DNA of 64,000 nucleotides from Thermomicrobium sp. CFH 73360 (GCF_023806465.1 NZ_JAMSLS010000002.1:62001-126000), one strand, 5' to 3'; positions 47,648 to 57,829 are shown, numbered from the stretch's first letter. The notes: a model not told the origin generated them from the letters alone. Numbers and translations are program-made.

Positions 47648-48667
47648 CTACCTGGGAAGACGCAGGCGCAGGAGGCGCTGTGCATTGCCGAAGAAGATCC
47701 GCTCTTTGTCCTCGCGCGACGCCGTGATGTTCTCGACAACACGGATCGTCTCGCCGATGAACAAGCCACCCCCACGCGGATCGAAGGGAAAGTCAGTGGC
47801 GAAGAGGACACGCTCGGCCCCGAAGAACGCGAGCCCGCACTCGGTCGCCGGAAGTGCACCGAAAAGCGCCGTATCAGCATAGAAACGCCGGAAGTACTCA
47901 TACGGTCGCTCGCGGAGTCGCTCCCGCGCTGCGAGATCCTCAGGGTCGTCTGTTCGCTTGCCGAGCGAGTCGAGTCCCCAGCCGACACGACCCTCGAAGT
48001 ACGGCACCATTCCACCCATGTGATGGGTGACAATCTTGATGTTCGGATAGCGATCGAAGAGTCCCCAGAAGACCATGCGCGCCATGAAGACACTTGTCTC
48101 GTACGGCCACCCGAAGCACCACCAAATGTCGTACTTCGAGCGGTCCTCGGTGCGGTAGTCAGCGACCTCTGGTTCACGGGAGGGATGCACCCAGATCGGC
48201 AAGTCCCGCTCAGCCATGAAAGCGAAGAGCGGCTCGTAGATCGGCTGATCCAAAGGTGCGCCGTTCACGTTCGTATAGATCTGCACGCCTGTCGCGCCGA
48301 GTTCGTCGATGGCATAGCGTGCCTCTTCGACCGCCGCATCAGGGTCGTTCATCGGAAGCGAGGCCACGAAGCCGACAAAACGATCGGGATAGGCTTGACA
48401 AAGGTCAGCCATCCCCTCGTTCGCTAGACGAGCGAGCTCACGCGCAACTGTCGGCTCCCCCAAGGCCTCGAGGGGTGGAGCAGCGAGCGAGAGCACTTGC
48501 ACGTATCCCTCATATGGCTCCATCAGTCGAAACCGATGATCCAGATCGTGCAGGGCCTGGATACCCCGCACACGCTTCTGCATATAGGCTGATCCCGCAA
48601 TTTGCTTCGTCATCGCTTGCCAGTAGCGTGGTGGAAAGATGTGACAAAACACGTCGATCTTGAACAT
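47648..48667 (-). CDS. Amidohydrolase-2 family protein (ACMSD-like)
   Basis: A 339-residue TIM-barrel protein. KIDVFCHIFPPRY at the N-terminus replaces the usual HxH of this family with a single His. Other metal-site elements are IWVHPSREP, IVTHHMGGMVPYFEGR and FATDFPFDPRGG (Asp). Relatives include 2-amino-3-carboxymuconate semialdehyde decarboxylase and gamma-resorcylate decarboxylase, which act on aromatic products. The context with an importer and an esterase suggests a catabolic role. ATG 48667 has AAGGAG upstream. Confidence 0.85.
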   Translation of the reverse strand: MFKIDVFCHIFPPRYWQAMTKQIAGSAYMQKRVRGIQALHDLDHRFRLMEPYEGYVQVLSLAAPPLEALGEPTVARELARLANEGMADLCQAYPDRFVGFVASLPMNDPDAAVEEARYAIDELGATGVQIYTNVNGAPLDQPIYEPLFAFMAERDLPIWVHPSREPEVADYRTEDRSKYDIWWCFGWPYETSVFMARMVFWGLFDRYPNIKIVTHHMGGMVPYFEGRVGWGLDSLGKRTDDPEDLAARERLRERPYEYFRRFYADTALFGALPATECGLAFFGAERVLFATDFPFDPRGGGLFIGETIRVVENITASREDKERIFFGNAQRLLRLRLPR

Positions 48668-48763
48668 GCGTGGCGTGTCTCCTTGCGACCAACCATGCCG
48701 TAGGTTCACCGCTTCAGTGGACCGTCTAACCGTATAACTTTGAGCCCGCCATCATCGCGGGTA

Positions 48764-49594
48764 TCACCGACGTCCCGCCGTCCGCTGCCACGGCACGAGC
48801 ACGCGGCGGAGGAAGTCAACAAGTTGCACACTGACAAAACCGAGAATTGCCGTCACAAACAGCGTGGCCCAGAGCGACGATACCGAGAACGTCTGCCAGG
48901 CGCTCCACAGGAGGTACCCCAGCCCATCCCGAGCACCCAGCATTTCCGCCAATACACCAAGGATCAGTCCAGTTCCAACACCGAGCCGCAGTCCAGCGAG
49001 TACCAACGGCATCGCTCCTGGCAGTGCCACCGTGCGGATCACGTCCCAGCGTCGCGCTCCGAACGTCTTGGCCACGTCGAAATACACCGGGTTGATGGCG
49101 AGGACTCCCTCCATCGCGTTGGTCACCGCAAGGTAGAAGACTCCAATAGCGACCATAGAAACCTTTGAGCCTTCGCCGAGTCCGAAGATCAAAAGCAACA
49201 GCGGGAAGAGGGCGCTCTTCGGCAAGGGATAGGTAGCCGCGATGATCGGGTCAAGTGTCAGGCGCAGCCAGCGCCATAGCCCCATCGCTAACCCGATCAG
49301 AACTGCCGGCACACCACCAATGAGCGTCCCGAGCAGCACGCGCCACAAGGTGATCTTCAAGTGGTGGAGCAGCACCCCAGTAGTGATTGCATCCCAGAAC
49401 GCCCGCACAATCGCGCTTGGTGCCGGGAAGAATCGCTGGTCGACCCAGCCGGCACGCGCAGCAACTTCCCAGATCAAGAGCAGCGCAATCGGCGACAGTA
49501 CTTGCACCGCCGCCTCAGTCTTGGCTCCTGCCTGCGGGAGCCAGCGGGGCCGCTGCATCCCCGTTCGCTCCAGCGTCGCTCCCTGCTCAGCCAT
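48764..49594 (-). CDS. ABC importer permease (SsuC/TauC type)
   Basis: A 276-residue permease with about six helices and the EAA loop (DVAKTFGARRWDVIRTVALPGAMPLV, split across about residues 180-205). It belongs to the nitrate/sulfonate/taurine/thiamine-precursor class. ATG 49594 follows GGGAGG and lies 2 bases after the ATPase stop. The cognate binding protein is absent from this operon. Confidence 0.9.
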   Translation of the reverse strand: MAEQGATLERTGMQRPRWLPQAGAKTEAAVQVLSPIALLLIWEVAARAGWVDQRFFPAPSAIVRAFWDAITTGVLLHHLKITLWRVLLGTLIGGVPAVLIGLAMGLWRWLRLTLDPIIAATYPLPKSALFPLLLLIFGLGEGSKVSMVAIGVFYLAVTNAMEGVLAINPVYFDVAKTFGARRWDVIRTVALPGAMPLVLAGLRLGVGTGLILGVLAEMLGARDGLGYLLWSAWQTFSVSSLWATLFVTAILGFVSVQLVDFLRRVLVPWQRTAGRR

Positions 49595-49596
49595 CG

Positions 49597-50421
49597 TCAC
49601 GCCTCCCGTGGTCCGCGTCGAACCTCTTCGGCGATCAGTCCCCAAATTTCCTCGTAGAGCTCGCCATAGCGCGGGTCAGCGCGCACCTCGACGACGTCAC
49701 GAGGCCGCGGGAACGGTATAGGAATCAGCCGTTTCACCTGGCCCGGTCGGTGCGTCATCACGAGCACTTCGTCTCCAAGCGTGATCGCCTCGTCGATCGA
49801 GTGCGTCACAAAAATCACCGTCTTCTGCTGTTCCTCACAGAGGGTCGAGACTTCCTGTTGCAGAATCGTCCGCATCTGCTCATCGAGTGCAGAAAACGGC
49901 TCATCCATCAGGAGAACATCGGGGTCCACTGCGAAAGCCCTGGCAATCGAGACTCGTTGCTTCATTCCACCGGAAAGTTGGTGCGGATAGGCGCGCTCGA
50001 ATCCCGCAAGTCCCACCTTGCGGATCCAGTGTGCTGCCCGCTCCTCGATGTCACGGCCACGGACACGGCGCAACCGCAGGCCATAAGCAACATTTTCGCG
50101 CACCGTCATCCACGGGAAGACTGACTGCTCCTGGAAGACCATCGCAAAGGGTGGATGTCCGTCACGGCTTGGCCGCATCCACACCTCGCCACTGTCCTGC
50201 TGCTCAAGCCCAGCAAGGATCCGCAGCAACGTCGTCTTGCCGCAGCCACTGGGGCCGACAATCACGAGGAAACGCCCCTCACGGAGCTCGAAGCCCACCC
50301 GATCCAATGCACACAGCTGCCGTCGCCCGTGCATGAAGTGCTTGACGACATCCCTCACCCGTACGACGACATCTCGCTGGGCTACTGGTGCCGTTCTCGG
50401 CTCACTGAACGCCTCGTGCAT
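49597..50421 (-). CDS. ABC importer ATPase (SsuB/TauB type)
   Basis: A 274-residue ATPase with Walker A GPSGCGKTTLLRI, Q-loop FQEQSVFPW, signature LSGGMKQR, Walker B VLLMDEPFSALDE and the H-loop HSIDEA. It is most like SsuB/TauB/NrtD. ATG 50421 is preceded by GGAGG; a TTG at 50436 is weaker. It is the first gene of the operon with permease, amidohydrolase and CocE-type hydrolase. Confidence 0.93.
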   Translation of the reverse strand: MHEAFSEPRTAPVAQRDVVVRVRDVVKHFMHGRRQLCALDRVGFELREGRFLVIVGPSGCGKTTLLRILAGLEQQDSGEVWMRPSRDGHPPFAMVFQEQSVFPWMTVRENVAYGLRLRRVRGRDIEERAAHWIRKVGLAGFERAYPHQLSGGMKQRVSIARAFAVDPDVLLMDEPFSALDEQMRTILQQEVSTLCEEQQKTVIFVTHSIDEAITLGDEVLVMTHRPGQVKRLIPIPFPRPRDVVEVRADPRYGELYEEIWGLIAEEVRRGPREA

Positions 50422-50488
50422 CCCATCCTCCGACAACCTTTGCTGCTGCGAAGAACGGAACCCGTACGGTACCTCAGAACTTGTTCCG

Positions 50489-50518
50489 ATCGTAAGAGGC
50501 TTCGATGAAGATTTTCAA
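50489..50518 (-). promoter_or_regulatory. Predicted promoter of the importer operon
   Basis: TTGAAA (50513-50518) and TACGAT (50489-50494) are 18 bases apart on the minus strand, about 60 bases before the ATPase start. Confidence 0.6.
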
Positions 50519-50664
50519 CCACGACGTTCTTCATACGTGAACGTGAAGGAAGATCCCTCGCGGATCGCCGCATCAGCTCCACCGCGAACATGCCCGGGTC
50601 GAGGCCATGGCATCCGCCTGCCCCCCTCACCGGAAGCAGAGCAGCGAATTGTCATCAACGCACC

Positions 50665-53109
50665 TCAGGCGTCGCGGAAGCGCCCACCCGCGTCCCAGCG
50701 GAGCTCCTCTCGCAGGAGGAAACACCCCCGCAAACGAATGTCACGGGCATGCGCGCCAATCATGACCTCATACTCGCCGGGCGGTGCGACCCACGCACGA
50801 GCTGCCTCGTCGAAATAGGCGAGATCGCGTGGCAACACGCTGAACGAGACGCTCGCCGATGCTTGCGGCAGGAGATGCACCCGGCGGAATCCACGGAGCT
50901 CCTTGAGTGGTCGGCGCACCGCGCCGGGCGGAAATGCGAGATACAGCTGCACCACTTCGCTTCCCGCGCGCTCGCCAACGTTCTCGACGGTACATGTGAC
51001 GGTGAGCTTTTCCTCTCCGCCGAGTGATTCCCGATCAAGCACGAGATCACGATAAGCGAAACACGTGTAGCCAAGTCCAAAGCTGAAAGGAAAGAGCGGC
51101 TCAATTTGCTGCGCGTCATACCAGCGGTAGCCAAGAAACAGCCCCTCGCAGTACCGGAGCCGCCCGAACTCGCCCGGACAATTCAGGAAGGCTGGTGTGT
51201 CCTCAAGACGCCGCGGATAGGTAAACGGTAAGCGACCAGCCGGCTCCCTGACTCCCGTCAAAACGTCCACTACCGCATGACCCACTTCTTCACCGGCATA
51301 CCAGGCCAACAGCAACGCCCGGACACGCTCCAGCCAAGGCAGGTTCACCGGGGATCCTACCGTCAGCACCACCATAGTGTTCGGGTTGGCATCCGCGACC
51401 GCTGTGACGAGCGCGTTCTGTGCTCCTGGTAAGTCGAACGATTCCCGATCAAAGCCCTCGCTCTCCCACTCCGGACTCAGTCCGACAAAGACGAGCGCAA
51501 GATCCGCCTGCTGCGCCGCCCGTACCGACCGAGCAATCCGTTCCTCATCGCTGAACTCCTGCACCACTCCGAAGCGAAAGCCAGCGAGTGGGAGACCAGG
51601 CTGGAACTTGCGGTATTCGACGACGATTTCGTATGCCCTTTCCGCCTCGAGGTCGACCGCAGCACGCACTTCAGCACTCCCGAACCCGAAGTAGGTCCTC
51701 CCGGGTTGCGGCGCTGTCCAGTTATCGAGCACCAACGTGCCATCGAGGTGGACCCGTACCTGCCCAACCGCCGTCGCACCGAGCACGTAGCGACCAGTGT
51801 CCTCGGGACGCAGCGTGATGCGCAGGCGTGCGGAAAACGCGTTAGCATTCACACCAGGGGCAGCCTCGCCGAGCCAAATCAGATCAGTTGTCCATACGCG
51901 AGTCGTAGCGACCGGTGCCCCTGCAAGCTCAGGATTTGCGAAGAATGCGAGTTCCGCCCCCTCGGAGCCGAGCGTTTCTCCCTCCAGCGGTGGTAGGAGT
52001 TTGAAGATTGCAGCCCCCTCCTCAACGAGAAACTCACACTGTGGCGCGCGCTCTCGCAAGACTTCAAGCGGAGTCACAACAGGATGGGAACGGACAAACG
52101 CACTACCGCCTCCGCCAACGGCCGGTCTTCTGGCATGCGGGCCAATCACCGCCAAGCGCCTCATGGTCGAGAGATCAAGCGGTAAGATCCCGTCGTTGCG
52201 CAGTAGCACCATCCCAGAAGATCCTATTTCCCAAATCAATGCTCGGCGTTCTGGGCGATCAACTGCACGCTCTTCGTTCGTCTCAGGCCCTGGAGCGAAC
52301 CGCCCAGCACGTTGGTAGAGCGTTAAAACTCGGCGGGCGCTTCGCTCGATGACCTCAACCGCCACCTCGCCACGTTCCACCGCCTCACGAAGCTTGTCTC
52401 CCCGCCACTGCGGTGGCCCTGGCATCTCCAGGTCCAATCCGGCCTGTAGCGCCTTAACGGTGCTGTGTGTCGCGAACCAGTCCGACATCACAACGCCTTG
52501 ATATCCAAGTTCCTCGCGAAGGATCGTGGTCAAGAGCCAGGGATGCTCGCTGCAGTAAACACCACCGACCCGGTTGTAGGCCGCCATGACACACCACGGA
52601 TCAGCCTCGGCAACCGCCACCGCGAAGGGGAACAAATAGACCTCCCGTAATGTTCGCTCATCCACCTCGACTGAAACTGACTGTCGTTCGAACTCTTGAT
52701 CGTTGGCAACATAGTGTTTGATGCAAGCCCCGATCCCTCGTGACTGCAGGCCCCGCACGTAAGCAACAGCCAAACGGGCAGTCAGGTACGGATCTTCGGA
52801 GAAACACTCAAAGTTTCGCCCACCGAGCGCTGTCCGCTGGAGGTTGATTGTTGGGGCAAGGACGACCTGGACGCCCTTGGTCTCTGCTTCCTCGGCCAAC
52901 ACCTGCCCAATCCGCTCCACGAGCTCCGGGTCCCACGTCGCGCCAAGAAGCACCGGCGCCGGAAATGCCGCAGCTGGTACGATCCGGCTACCGCGGACGC
53001 CAGCAGGACCGTCACTCACTTTGAGCGGTCGAATGCCCAACCGTGGGACGCCTGGAACGGTCCAAAGACCGTCACCAGCCAGCAGAGCGATTTTCTCCTC
53101 CGTCGTCAA
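50665..53109 (-). CDS. Glycoside hydrolase family 3 with PA14 insert
   Basis: An 814-residue beta-glucosidase-like enzyme. The GH3 N-domain has the nucleophile Asp210 in GVVMSDWFATHS and substrate-binding KHYVANDQE. The second domain is interrupted by a PA14-type module (about 390-510), and a fibronectin-III-like domain ends the protein. No signal peptide is visible, so it is probably cytoplasmic. The start is odd: TTG 53109 with no ribosome site, and the usual residues before LTTEEK seem to lie in another frame beginning at GTG 53150, which suggests a frameshift or an error. Confidence 0.9.
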   Translation of the reverse strand: MTTEEKIALLAGDGLWTVPGVPRLGIRPLKVSDGPAGVRGSRIVPAAAFPAPVLLGATWDPELVERIGQVLAEEAETKGVQVVLAPTINLQRTALGGRNFECFSEDPYLTARLAVAYVRGLQSRGIGACIKHYVANDQEFERQSVSVEVDERTLREVYLFPFAVAVAEADPWCVMAAYNRVGGVYCSEHPWLLTTILREELGYQGVVMSDWFATHSTVKALQAGLDLEMPGPPQWRGDKLREAVERGEVAVEVIERSARRVLTLYQRAGRFAPGPETNEERAVDRPERRALIWEIGSSGMVLLRNDGILPLDLSTMRRLAVIGPHARRPAVGGGGSAFVRSHPVVTPLEVLRERAPQCEFLVEEGAAIFKLLPPLEGETLGSEGAELAFFANPELAGAPVATTRVWTTDLIWLGEAAPGVNANAFSARLRITLRPEDTGRYVLGATAVGQVRVHLDGTLVLDNWTAPQPGRTYFGFGSAEVRAAVDLEAERAYEIVVEYRKFQPGLPLAGFRFGVVQEFSDEERIARSVRAAQQADLALVFVGLSPEWESEGFDRESFDLPGAQNALVTAVADANPNTMVVLTVGSPVNLPWLERVRALLLAWYAGEEVGHAVVDVLTGVREPAGRLPFTYPRRLEDTPAFLNCPGEFGRLRYCEGLFLGYRWYDAQQIEPLFPFSFGLGYTCFAYRDLVLDRESLGGEEKLTVTCTVENVGERAGSEVVQLYLAFPPGAVRRPLKELRGFRRVHLLPQASASVSFSVLPRDLAYFDEAARAWVAPPGEYEVMIGAHARDIRLRGCFLLREELRWDAGGRFRDA

Positions 53110-53209
53110 GAGCGAGAGGAGCTCTCGAGATCGGGCTGCACGTCTATCACCCCCATCTTCAGGACGCGACCGAGCAGCTCATCCTCACCGAGATTGTCAT
53201 CAGGGCCAA

Positions 53210-54034
53210 TTAGCCGAGCGCGACATCCAGGACCATCATGACGGTAAAGCCAAGGATCGTCCCTCCCGTCGCGAGATCTCCGTGTTCACCACGCTGCGAC
53301 TCAGGGATAAGCTCTTCAACAACCACGAAGAGCATGGCCCCAGCCGCGAAGGCAAGCGCATACGGGAGTATTGGTTGCACCAGGAGCACGGCGGCAGCAC
53401 CTACAACCGCAGCGATCGGCTCGACGATCGCCGAGAGCTGCCCATACCAGAACGAACGGAGCGGGCTGAACCCCTCTCGCCGGAGAGGCATCGCAATAGC
53501 CAACCCCTCTGGAACGTTTTGTAAAGCAATGCCGATGGCGAGTGCGATCGCTCCGCTCGCTAGTGAGAGCGCCAAGGCGGGATCCATCACCCGCGCTGCG
53601 GCCCCAAACGCCACACCGACTGCAAGGCCCTCGGGAACATTGTGCAAGGTGATCGCCAAAATCAAAAGCGTTGTCCGTCGCCAGGTTGTCGAAACCCCTT
53701 CGGCGGCTTCGCGAGGGAGGAAGAGATGTAGGTGCGGAAGGTAACGGTCCACGACGCGGAGTCCAATGGCACCAACGACCAAGCCGATGGCAGCCGGAAG
53801 CCAAGCGATCGAACCGTTCTGCTCTGCCACCTCCATAGCTGGGATCAAAAGTGACCAAACGCTTGCGGCAACCATGACCCCGGCAGCAAAGCCGAGCATA
53901 GCATCCAGGAGCCAACGCGGTACGTCACGCCGGACCAGCACAAGTGCAGCCGCTACCGCTGTTGCCCCCCAGGTGAGCAGACCACCCAAGAGCGCCTGCA
54001 TCAGCGGATCAAGTGACAAGAACCAGTCAAACAT
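53210..54034 (-). CDS. ZIP-family divalent metal transporter
   Basis: A 274-residue protein with eight predicted helices. The metal-binding motifs HNVPEGLAVGVAFG (helix IV) and QNVPEGLAIAMPL (helix V) are clear, and a His-rich loop (LPHLHLF) lies between helices III and IV. It should import zinc, iron or manganese; ZupT is the closest named type. A DtxR-like 19-base site lies about 40 bases upstream, hinting at metal control. Confidence 0.9.
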   Translation of the reverse strand: MFDWFLSLDPLMQALLGGLLTWGATAVAAALVLVRRDVPRWLLDAMLGFAAGVMVAASVWSLLIPAMEVAEQNGSIAWLPAAIGLVVGAIGLRVVDRYLPHLHLFLPREAAEGVSTTWRRTTLLILAITLHNVPEGLAVGVAFGAAARVMDPALALSLASGAIALAIGIALQNVPEGLAIAMPLRREGFSPLRSFWYGQLSAIVEPIAAVVGAAAVLLVQPILPYALAFAAGAMLFVVVEELIPESQRGEHGDLATGGTILGFTVMMVLDVALG

Positions 54035-54075
54035 CGGCCTGTCCCTTCTCAGCCTCTCTTCGCAAAATCAAAGAT

Positions 54076-54094
54076 ATATATTCGTCTAAACTAA
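54076..54094 (-). promoter_or_regulatory. DtxR/IdeR-like box upstream of the ZIP gene
   Basis: On the minus strand TTAGTTTAGACGAATATAT matches the general DtxR consensus at about 13 of 19 positions, within unusually AT-rich sequence. This is inference from pattern. Confidence 0.4.
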
Positions 54095-54137
54095 TACAGC
54101 AGTGAACGCAACCCTGATTGCGACCCGTGCGCTTGCG

Positions 54138-55346
54138 CTACGGCTTCCGCTCGTCGCGAGTCATCCGCTGCCCGATCCACTCCTCGGCGAGTCGTCGGGC
54201 ATCGTGCCAGATCTCCCAGAGAGGCAGACCCGTCCGTTGATGAATCGCGAGACAATCGCGGTACTCCGGCACCGCATCAACCACGCGCCCGCCGAACACC
54301 TTCAGCTTGACAGTCACCTCACCCCAGCGCGTAGCGATCGGCACGAGCACACGGTCAAGCTTTGTCCGCTCAATCGGCACTGCACGCACCCCGAACGTCG
54401 TTGAATGCTCAAAAAGGACCCGTTCGAGCGCTGGCCGATCAGCTGCCCGACAGATGACGCTGACTTCGACTGCGGGCCGCGACCGCTTCATCACGATCGG
54501 AGTCAGGTAGACGTCCAGTGCACCGGCTGCGAACAGTCGATCCACAAGCGGCTCCACAAACTGCGGATTCATGTCGTCCAGGTTCGTCTGAAGCAACAAC
54601 TCAGCCTCGTCCGGATGAGGCGACACAACCGATGCTTCACCGAGCCAAAGCCGTAAGGCATTGGGCCAGGGGAGCTCGCGCGCGCCAAATCCATAGCCGA
54701 CACGTTCCGGGCGGAAGGGCGGCCATTGGAAACGCGCCAGTGTCACCAGGAGTGCTGCGCCAGTCGGGGTCACGAGTTCGGCGTCAATATCAATTGGCAC
54801 CGTTGGTACCGCCGCGCTCGCCAGAAGCGCAGCGGTCGCGGGAGCCGGAACCGGCAAGCGGCCATGTGCTGTCTCCACCCAGCCGCGACTCATGGGCAAC
54901 GGCCCACAGGCAATCTCCTCTACTCCAAGGAGTTCAAACCCCCAGATGACACCGACAATGTCAACAATCGAATCGACAGCACCCACTTCGTGAAAGTGCA
55001 CCTGCTCTACCGGCACCCCATGAACATGCGCCTCCGCCTCAGCCAGGCGTTGAAAAACAGCTAGCGCCCGCTGACGCACCCGTGGAGGAAGCGCGGAGGA
55101 TGCCAAGAGTGCCCGAAGGTCATTCCAGTCACGCGCTGGCTGCGGCTCCTCTACCAGTATCCGCACCTGTGTCCCGCGAAGTCCACGGCGGACAACGGGC
55201 TCAGCAACGATGCGGTATCCCTCGAGATCGAGTGTCGCAGCGAGCTGGCCGGACAGCTCCTCGACCGCCAGTCCGACATCAACCAGCGCAGCGAGCAACA
55301 TGTCGCCGCTGGCGCCCGAGAATGGGTCAATCACGGCGATTCGCAC
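54138..55346 (-). CDS. larC: Nickel pincer cofactor insertion protein LarC
   Basis: A 402-residue protein of the DUF111/LarC family, a CTP-dependent nickel insertase that completes the lactate racemase cofactor. The N-terminal part has DPFSGASGDMLLAALVDVG and the His-rich HFHEVGAVDSIVDIVG; the C-terminal part has ETNLDDMNPQ-like QTNLDDMNPQ and TTFGVRA. LarB, LarE and LarA are not in view. It starts 4 bases after rlmN and shares its transcript. Confidence 0.92.
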   Translation of the reverse strand: MRIAVIDPFSGASGDMLLAALVDVGLAVEELSGQLAATLDLEGYRIVAEPVVRRGLRGTQVRILVEEPQPARDWNDLRALLASSALPPRVRQRALAVFQRLAEAEAHVHGVPVEQVHFHEVGAVDSIVDIVGVIWGFELLGVEEIACGPLPMSRGWVETAHGRLPVPAPATAALLASAAVPTVPIDIDAELVTPTGAALLVTLARFQWPPFRPERVGYGFGARELPWPNALRLWLGEASVVSPHPDEAELLLQTNLDDMNPQFVEPLVDRLFAAGALDVYLTPIVMKRSRPAVEVSVICRAADRPALERVLFEHSTTFGVRAVPIERTKLDRVLVPIATRWGEVTVKLKVFGGRVVDAVPEYRDCLAIHQRTGLPLWEIWHDARRLAEEWIGQRMTRDERKP

Positions 55347-55349
55347 ATT

Positions 55350-56495
55350 TTACTCCTCCGAGGCCCCACGCACGAACCCGATCCTGCTCCGCCCACGCCG
55401 CGCTTCCTCCTGCGCCCGCAACTGACCGCAAGCAGCGGCGATCTCCACGCCTCGCGAGTAGCGGACCGTGGCTGGGATACCATAATGCTCGAGAACAGCG
55501 CGGAACCGCTCGATCCGTTCCGGCCCGGGGCGACGGAACAGGGGCGCGGCAGGTGTTGGATTGTAGGGAATCAGATTCACGTGGCAGAGCAACCCGCGCA
55601 AGCGGCGCGCAAGCTCTGCAGCCGTGCGTTCGTCGTCATTGATCCCCTCGATCAGGACGTACTCAAACGTGACGCGTCGGCCGGTCTTGGCAACGTAGCG
55701 TCGGCATGCCTCCAGCAGCTCAGCGATCGGCCAGCGCCGATTCAACGGGACAAGTTGCGAACGAAGTGCATCATTCGGCGCGTGAAGGGAGACAGCGAGC
55801 TTGACTTGGTAGGGTTCCTCGGCAAGCCGGTCGATGAACGGTACCATTCCCGCCGTAGAGAGCGTGATGTGACGAGCACCGATGCCGAGCCCTTGCCGGT
55901 CGTTGACGATGGCGACGAATCGCATCACCTGGTCATAGTTCTGGAACGGTTCGCCCATCCCCATGACGACGATGTTCGAGAGGCGCCGTCCGCGCTCGCG
56001 CGCGAGGCGGGCGGCATAGACTACTTGGCTCACTATCTCTCCAGCATCTAAATTCCGGATCAACCCACCCAGCCCTGTCGCACAGAAACTGCACCCAACA
56101 GCACATCCAATCTGGCAGGAAACACAGACCGTGGTGCGATCAGGGTAGAACATCAAGACTGTCTCAACAAAATGGTCGTCGGTCGTCCGAAAGAGAAACT
56201 TCACCGTCTCACCATCATCAGTGATCCGACGTCGCACTTCCGTCAGACCACTGATCGGTAGTGTTCCAGCGAGCTCGGTCCGCATCGCCTTGGGCAGGAC
56301 GGTCATCGCATCGTAGTCGAGTGTCAGCTGCTGGTAGGCCCAGTGGAACAATTGCCGTGCGCGGTAACGCGGATACCCTTGTTCCTCAGCCCAGGCCTCC
56401 AACTCGCGGAGCGTGAAGTCATGCAGCGTTCGCAAACGAGTTCGCCGCTGCTTCCCTTCTGTTCGTTTTCGCTCTGTTGCTGTCTGCGTCTGCAT
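55350..56495 (-). CDS. rlmN: 23S rRNA/tRNA adenine-C2 methyltransferase
   Basis: A 381-residue radical-SAM enzyme methylating A2503 of 23S rRNA and A37 of some tRNAs. The radical-SAM triad is in [12 protein letters not shown], the methylated acceptor region in [13 protein letters not shown], and [11 protein letters not shown] and SLHAPND are also diagnostic. ATG 56495 is chosen downstream of GAGGTGG; a GTG at 56525 has no site. It is co-transcribed with larC. Confidence 0.95.
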   Translation of the reverse strand: MQTQTATERKRTEGKQRRTRLRTLHDFTLRELEAWAEEQGYPRYRARQLFHWAYQQLTLDYDAMTVLPKAMRTELAGTLPISGLTEVRRRITDDGETVKFLFRTTDDHFVETVLMFYPDRTTVCVSCQIGCAVGCSFCATGLGGLIRNLDAGEIVSQVVYAARLARERGRRLSNIVVMGMGEPFQNYDQVMRFVAIVNDRQGLGIGARHITLSTAGMVPFIDRLAEEPYQVKLAVSLHAPNDALRSQLVPLNRRWPIAELLEACRRYVAKTGRRVTFEYVLIEGINDDERTAAELARRLRGLLCHVNLIPYNPTPAAPLFRRPGPERIERFRAVLEHYGIPATVRYSRGVEIAAACGQLRAQEEARRGRSRIGFVRGASEE

Positions 56496-56541
56496 CGGAT
56501 ACGTCCACCTCGATGGTCTGTTCACTATCCCATCGAGTGTA

Positions 56542-57717
56542 TCAACTCACCCTGGCCGTCTGTAGTTGGTCGAGTTCTGTTCGCCAGCGCCGAATTCGCC
56601 TCTCTAACGCCTCCGACTCGAAGGCCGCAAGGTAATATGGCAACCGGTCCCCACGAGCCCGATGCCATTGCCGGTAGGCCCAATCCACGAGCGCAATATC
56701 CAGTCGACGACGCAACCAGAGGGCACGCCACCCGACGGTCGTGAGCATCCGAAACTGCCGAGCACGCCGACTCCAGGGGCGCGTCAAGGCCTCAAGATCG
56801 TCTGGTGTTGCGAGTCCTTCACTGACGGCCTCTTGGAGATAACGCTGTACGTCGCGGCGACGTCCCCGAGCGGCAACAACCGCCACGATTGCGAGGAGAA
56901 GCGCTCCCGGTAGCAGAATCCCGAAAGGATACCCGACCAAGACCAGGAAAACCAGACCGACACTCTGCGTTGCCGCCGTGGCCACAGCAAGGCCGTTCCA
57001 CAGTGCATGAAAGAACATCGCTCCCGCCAGGCCTCCGAGGGGTGCCAGAACGCGCAGGGGGAGAGATCGTGTCGACCGTGCCAGACCGCAGCCAAGTCCG
57101 GTTAACGCGGTGTAGAAGGGATGGCCAAAACCAGCCAGCAGCCCACGGATGACAAAGAGTGCTCCCGTTGCCACGAGCCCTTCTTCAGCAAGTGTCATGA
57201 GATAATACGCAAAATCCTCGACGACGGCGAAGCCGAGTCCCACCAACCCCCCGTAGACGATCCCGTCAACAACATCATCGAACTCATGCCGTGCGAGGGC
57301 GAACAAGAAGAAGAGAAAAGCGCCTTTGGCAAGTTCTTCGGTGACAGGGGCGAAGATCACGGCGCTCGCCGCGTCACTGATCGCCCCACTCGCTCCGAAC
57401 AGTCCGCGAGCGATCAGATCAAGGACCAGTGTGGAGAATCCGCCAGCGAGTGTTCCAACGCCCGCACCCCAGAAGAAAGCGATCAGCAGCAGCCATGGAG
57501 GTTCGTGCTCAAGCGGATCGAGCCAGAGGAGAAACATCGCATAAAGCGGCGCAACGATGACCGCGAGCACCCCACCGATGAGCACAGCCTCAAGAGATGC
57601 CCCGAACACGAGCAGGCCGACGATACAACAGGTGCTGAGCAATACCAGGCCGCCCAGGCAACCGACTGCAATGTTCCAAATCGGTACTCCGACTTGCGGT
57701 GTTCCGACTGACACCAT
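56542..57717 (-). CDS. PrsW-family intramembrane metalloprotease
   Basis: A 391-residue multi-pass membrane protein. Predicted catalytic motifs are PVTEELAKG (double Glu), [16 protein letters not shown] and FHALWNG, as in PrsW, which cleaves anti-sigma factors in Bacillus. The last 100 residues are cytosolic and Arg-rich. A GTG at 57738 is an alternative start. No anti-sigma factor gene is adjacent, so its target is unknown. Confidence 0.88.
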   Translation of the reverse strand: MVSVGTPQVGVPIWNIAVGCLGGLVLLSTCCIVGLLVFGASLEAVLIGGVLAVIVAPLYAMFLLWLDPLEHEPPWLLLIAFFWGAGVGTLAGGFSTLVLDLIARGLFGASGAISDAASAVIFAPVTEELAKGAFLFFLFALARHEFDDVVDGIVYGGLVGLGFAVVEDFAYYLMTLAEEGLVATGALFVIRGLLAGFGHPFYTALTGLGCGLARSTRSLPLRVLAPLGGLAGAMFFHALWNGLAVATAATQSVGLVFLVLVGYPFGILLPGALLLAIVAVVAARGRRRDVQRYLQEAVSEGLATPDDLEALTRPWSRRARQFRMLTTVGWRALWLRRRLDIALVDWAYRQWHRARGDRLPYYLAAFESEALERRIRRWRTELDQLQTARVS

Positions 57718-57829
57718 ACACCTCACGGAAGTGCTCACAGCGTGCTCGATTGCGGTATATCGTAACAGCAGATCGAGGAGTTCGGTCGATCGTCGGAGCG
57801 CGATCGCCTAGCGAGGAGAACTGAGAGAG

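Noticed and set aside
47252..48427. 391-codon plus-strand frame
   Set aside because: It is antisense to the CocE-type hydrolase and amidohydrolase, both with clear motifs.
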